Below, piece by piece: positions 4,442-7,299 of a stretch of DNA of 7,299 nucleotides (the stretch's first letter is position 1; each line of letters opens with the position of its first letter). The notes beneath the pieces are model-generated. The model did no database searches. It was given only the letters and a program-made list of their open reading frames with translations, and was not told the DNA's origin. Position numbers and translations under genes: made by a program. Origin of the DNA: Bacteriovoracaceae bacterium (GTDB taxonomy: Bacteria; Bdellovibrionota; Bacteriovoracia; Bacteriovoracales; Bacteriovoracaceae); NCBI GenBank assembly GCA_947442115.1, contig CANEVK010000149.1:1-7299 (forward strand). The letters run 5' to 3'.

Positions 4442-6362
4442 AGTTGGAATCTATGTTCGTGTCAGTACCGAGGAACAAGCTCAGGTTGCAGATGGCTCTA
4501 TTGATAGTCAGCAACACCGAATTAAATCTTATATCGACATAAAGTTGCACCAAGATAAAAATTGGGGAAAGGTAATTGAAACCTATATCGACGACGGATA
4601 TTCGGCAGGAAGTACCAACCGTCCTGCGTATCAGCGTCTAATTCGGGATCTGAAAATTGGCAAGATTAGCTTGATTCTAGTGGCTGATCTTTCTCGTCTA
4701 TCGCGGAATATTTCTGACTTCTCTCATTTCTAAAATGAGATTGGAAAATATAAAGCAAGCTTCCTTTCAATTAAGGAGCAATTCGACACTAGCACACCTA
4801 TTGGCGAAATGATGGTTTTCAACATGATTAACCTCGCCCAATTTGAACGCAAGCAGACTTCCGAAAGAATCTCAATGAACTTCCATTCAAGGGCAATGCG
4901 TGGACTTGCAAATGGTGGAAGACCTTTGCTTGGCTATGACAGCGATCCGACTAATCCTGGAAAGAAGATTGTCAATGAAGCGGAAGCGGAATTGATGAAA
5001 AGAATTTTTGAAATGTACGATGAAGGTCTAAGTCTTTCCTCAATTGCAGATCAACTTACGCAAGAAAAAATAAAGCGTAAGGAAACACCAGCAACACGAA
5101 CACGCCATGTTCAGGAAGGTCGGTGGACAATAGATTGCGTTCAAAACATTCTCAAGAATCACTCTTATATTGGAATCAGAGTTGTAAATGCGAAGAATAG
5201 GGAAGAAGACCCATCTCGTTTGAAGGCTTGGCAACAGTACCATTTGGTTCCTGCTTCATGGTTACCTATTATAGATGAAAAAACATTTTCCAAAGTGCAA
5301 CGACGACTTGAAGAGGCCCACATATTGGAAAGAAAGCGTTTCCACAGTGGTGAACGAAGACCTCTTCTTATGTCAGGAATTATCAAGTGTGGTCATTGTG
5401 GAAGGGCATTGTCTGGACAATCAGCCCATGGAAATACACACATTCATCGGTATTATGGGCACAAGCAACTCATCGGCGAGAAGGTCACTTGTCCAATCAA
5501 ACGGTTCCCCGCAGATGAAATTGAGGAAGCAGTTATTCAGCATTTAGACAAAATTTTATCAGGGCCGGGTTATTTAGATCAGATTAATGACAATATAGAG
5601 CAGAGCTATGGAGCCAGTCGCTCGGCTTCAAAACTCAAAAAAGAAACTCTAGCTAAGACAATTGCAAAGGTTGATAGCGAAATAGAATCAGTTTTTAAGC
5701 TGGTAACAACAATGAAAGATGGTTCGGCAGGGGCAGAGTTAATTCAAGAAAAACTGCAAAAACTGGCTGAGAAGAAAAAAGTATTGGAACAAGAATTGGA
5801 TTTAGCACTTCAGTTCGAGCAAGAATCGAGTGTCATGTCAGGAGCTAAAAAATTTATTGAAACGAACGTCAAAGCGGCTAAAGCCGCCTTTAAGAAGGCC
5901 AAGCCTCATCTTCAAAAGAAACTACTTGGCGGCGTCTTTCAACAATTAGTGGCTACTGATCTCGGCCTTGGGGTTCATTATACGCTGTCAGAAGAGATGA
6001 GCCTTATTGGTAAACAGGTACAAATGAAAAAGCCATCGGAAGTAATTTCCGATGGCTTTTCATATCTTATGCAGCAAACCGTTGGTTTTTTTGTGTCCCA
6101 AAGTTCGCCTATCGTAGGTTATGGTGGAGTCTGGCCTACAGTGGTCGAACACCCTGTGATTGTTAAGAGATCATACACGGTTCAATGGAAACGGAAAATC
6201 TTTAACTTAAGTAAGGAGAAGCTCGCAACTCTTCGGGCGTCACATGGGTGGACTATAGCTCAGACGGCAGAGCATCTGGGTTTTAGTGAAATGGTCATTA
6301 AACGCTGTCTTTATGGCTTTGCCCGTAAGGATGTGAAGGGCAAGAGGAGGCTCCATGGGTAA
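4431..6362 (+). pseudogene. Large serine recombinase interrupted by a nonsense codon
   Basis: This is a site-specific serine recombinase (resolvase/invertase superfamily, large subtype) in one continuous frame of 643 codons with a single internal TAA at codon 101 (4731-4733). Catalytic Ser12 is in GIYVRVSTEEQ, and DLSRLSRN (86-93) carries the conserved arginines. After the stop the catalytic domain continues with TPIGEMMVFNMINLAQFER. The recombinase domain runs from GGRPLLGY (about 162) to about 290; a zinc-ribbon-like region has Cys320, Cys323 and Cys354, and a coiled coil spans about 398-466. The C-terminal part encloses a terminator (codons 534-542) and ends in a helix-turn-helix-like tail (593-629). 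The ribosome site AGAGGAG lies 7 bases before ATG 4431. The N-terminal fragment lacks most of the catalytic domain and ATG 4809 has no ribosome site, so activity is unlikely. Sequencing error or stop readthrough are the alternatives. Confidence 0.88.
6027..6060. terminator. Intrinsic terminator inside the recombinase frame
   Basis: GCCATCGGAA (6032-6041) and TTCCGATGGC (6047-6056) form an exact 10-bp stem around a 5-base loop, flanked by five A on the left and four T on the right. This is the form of a bidirectional intrinsic terminator. It lies within codons 534-542 of the recombinase frame, about 300 bases before that frame's stop. Translation through it would be expected to suppress termination; unhindered, it would cut transcription before the downstream small genes. 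Confidence 0.7.
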
Positions 6363-6516
6363 ACTCATTTCAATTGCTGTAACACTGGCATTTCTAGCAG
6401 TCGCTTCAGGTAATCTTCCTTGGATTTTGTTTCAAGTTAGAAAGACCCAGATTCAACTCATTTCAGATTCGAAAGCAAGTAAGTGGCCGAAGGCCATGAC
6501 CTTGCCAAGCCGTTAA
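6355..6516 (+). CDS. Small peptide with one hydrophobic segment
   Basis: This 53-residue protein has residues 5-19 (ISIAVTLAFLAVASG) forming a hydrophobic segment after a single Lys, suited to a signal anchor or a signal peptide. A basic/polar tail follows, including FQVRKTQIQLISDSKASKW and ending with TLPSR. GAGGAGG (6344-6350) sits 4 bases before the ATG, one of the best ribosome sites here, and its first 8 bases overlap the end of the recombinase frame, so the two are probably coupled. I do not recognise the family. A membrane or secreted peptide linked to the element is likely; the length alone would also allow a toxin-like peptide, but nothing in the sequence proves it. Confidence 0.6.
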   Translation: MGKLISIAVTLAFLAVASGNLPWILFQVRKTQIQLISDSKASKWPKAMTLPSR

Positions 6517-6529
6517 AGAGTCCCATAAA
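6502..6529 (+). promoter_or_regulatory. Candidate promoter for the small protein/PIN pair
   Basis: TTGCCA (6502-6507, five of six to the -35) and CATAAA (6524-6529, four of six to the -10) are spaced by 16 bases. Transcription would start near 6536, about 20 bases before the GTGCTA dyad. The match is modest, but a promoter is expected here because a terminator lies upstream at 6027-6060. Confidence 0.3.
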
Positions 6530-6555
6530 ATCGGAAGGTTGGAGGCTGCTTTTCG

Positions 6556-6570
6556 GTGCTAAGATAGCAC
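6556..6570. promoter_or_regulatory. Dyad, candidate operator of the toxin-antitoxin-like pair
   Basis: GTGCTA-AGA-TAGCAC is an exact inverted repeat with 6-base arms and a 3-base centre, ending 10 bases before the Shine-Dalgarno sequence of the 63-residue gene. Toxin-antitoxin operons are commonly autoregulated through such dyads. A small RNA hairpin in the leader is the alternative; there is no U-run for termination. Confidence 0.42.
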
Positions 6571-6592
6571 AGAAAAAAGAAAGGAGGAGCAG

Positions 6593-6784
6593 ATGAAAAA
6601 AAGACCAAGCCTTAAAGAAATTAACGCTCAGATGGATAAGCTTAATAAACAAAAACCATCAAAAAAGCAAATCGAAGAATTAGGCGAAGTTATCCGCAAG
6701 ATCAATGAAGAGAATGGAACTGATGAGAAAGCGATTCCTGCTAAGAAAATCGCAATATCTGATGATCATCCAGTGATGGAGTAA
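6593..6784 (+). CDS. Small charged protein, candidate antitoxin
   Basis: This 63-residue protein is rich in Lys, Glu and Ile. Residues 6-22 (SLKEINAQMDKLNKQKP) and 24-41 (KKQIEELGEVIRKINEEN) look like two amphipathic helices joined by a proline turn, followed by a loosely structured tail with DDHPVME. It has an excellent ribosome site, AAGGAGG (6581-6587), 5 bases before the ATG. Its stop is one base before the start of the PIN-like gene, the usual antitoxin-before-toxin order with coupled translation. I see no clear DNA-binding fold. The antitoxin call rests on size, charge and partner; the sequence itself matches no antitoxin family I know. Confidence 0.65.
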   Translation: MKKRPSLKEINAQMDKLNKQKPSKKQIEELGEVIRKINEENGTDEKAIPAKKIAISDDHPVME

Positions 6785-6785
6785 G

Positions 6786-7299
6786 ATGGGCAGTAACAGA
6801 ATCGGTTTTAAGCAATTCAAGAACAAGATTGAAAAGGGACAGCAAGTTAATCTTGTGATCGATTCTAATATCCTGATCGCCAATTATGATGAGCTTCATT
6901 CTAATCACGAACTCGTCCGGGCCTTCCTTGAAGAAGTTGATGCCATTGCAGACATCACATTTTTTACGACTGTCACGACAAAGGCAGAATTTTTAGATTA
7001 TCAGAGGAAGCGCTTTCTTACCGAAGGACTTTTTGATCTCGTAGATGATTACAACAAGGATGTTCCTCTAAGCACAGATTCTCGAAATGCGATCAATCTC
7101 GCTAAGGGCCGTAGAAATAAGCGTCAAGGTGATGAAGAGGCCAAAGCCAACAAAGATCACGACTATGAATTTGATACACGTGTGAGCTATCTCACCGATA
7201 ACGAGATCAAGGAAATCAAGAAGAAATTCAGGGCCAGAGAAATTGAAAATGAAACCGGCTGGCTTAAGGTCTGCGATACATTCTTAAAAGAAAAGCTTC
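6786..7299 (+). CDS. PIN-domain-like protein, candidate toxin (partial, 3' end cut)
   Basis: The first 171 residues are present and the frame is open at the window edge. VNLVIDSNILIANYD (residues 21-35) matches the first strand of PIN ribonuclease domains with the metal-binding Asp26. A helix HSNHELVRAFLEEV follows, then ITFFTTVTTKAEFLDY (57-72), where Glu68 fits the second conserved acidic residue. The last conserved acidic residues would fall beyond 7299. VapC-type toxins are usually about 130-140 residues, so this protein is longer, with a charged middle insertion (about 105-150, many Lys, Arg and Glu). GGAG (6778-6781) is 4 bases before the ATG, and the upstream candidate antitoxin ends one base away. 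It is probably an RNase of a toxin-antitoxin pair; a stand-alone PIN-like nuclease is the alternative. Confidence 0.65.
   Translation, partial: MGSNRIGFKQFKNKIEKGQQVNLVIDSNILIANYDELHSNHELVRAFLEEVDAIADITFFTTVTTKAEFLDYQRKRFLTEGLFDLVDDYNKDVPLSTDSRNAINLAKGRRNKRQGDEEAKANKDHDYEFDTRVSYLTDNEIKEIKKKFRAREIENETGWLKVCDTFLKEKL

Noticed and set aside
5871..5891. GCGGCTAAAGCCGC hairpin with a short T-run inside the recombinase
   Set aside because: It falls in a repeated Ala-Ala-Lys coding stretch, the T-run is only three bases and the stem is imperfect beyond 5-6 pairs, so it is probably a codon by-product.
6362..6465. Direct repeat AACTCATTTCA (6362-6372 and 6455-6465)
   Set aside because: Eleven bases inside one small gene, both coding for Leu-Ile-Ser; too short and too AT-rich to argue for an attachment site.
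3222..7299. CRISPR array, tRNA, rRNA or insertion sequence ends
   Set aside because: No regularly spaced repeats, no tRNA-like fold with a proper T-arm, and no terminal inverted repeats around a transposase were found on reading both strands.

Overview
The window looks like an accessory island of an AT-rich Gram-negative bacterium. The recombinase sequence style and the run of small unfamiliar proteins next to it suggest Bdellovibrionota or a relative, but this is an impression from family resemblance and not a taxonomic assignment. All genes are consistent with the standard bacterial code.

Left part (about 1-3029). A minus-strand gene encodes a secreted protein with six cysteines after a signal peptide. 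About 570 bp of gene-free DNA follows, holding a candidate promoter, a perfect GGGGCAAT palindrome and two back-to-back hairpins. The hairpins end directly at the Shine-Dalgarno sequence of a plus-strand csbD-like stress protein gene. Converging on csbD is a minus-strand radical SAM protein with a SPASM-like cysteine-rich C-terminus. Its body is clearly richer in G+C than the DNA on either side.

Right part (about 3222-7299). A tightly packed plus-strand module reads: Rha-like phage regulator; small charged protein (stop and start overlap in TAATG); a candidate promoter with a 19-bp perfect dyad over its -10; an XRE-like regulator; a 67-residue basic protein with an RGRP AT-hook-like motif; a large serine recombinase; a 53-residue single-membrane-segment peptide; a 63-residue charged protein; and a PIN-domain-like protein cut by the window edge. 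The last two are arranged like an antitoxin-toxin pair, with a GTGCTA-N3-TAGCAC dyad just upstream.

The recombinase is the most unusual item. A single TAA at 4731-4733 interrupts an otherwise continuous frame inside the catalytic domain, so this copy is probably inactive. A textbook intrinsic terminator lies inside the same reading frame at 6027-6060, and the frame continues beyond it into a helix-turn-helix-like tail. The layout suggests an integrated element with its own regulators, an integrase-type recombinase that has been knocked out, and a downstream toxin-antitoxin-like cassette with its own control signals that may keep the element in place. The mobility and addiction roles are inference.
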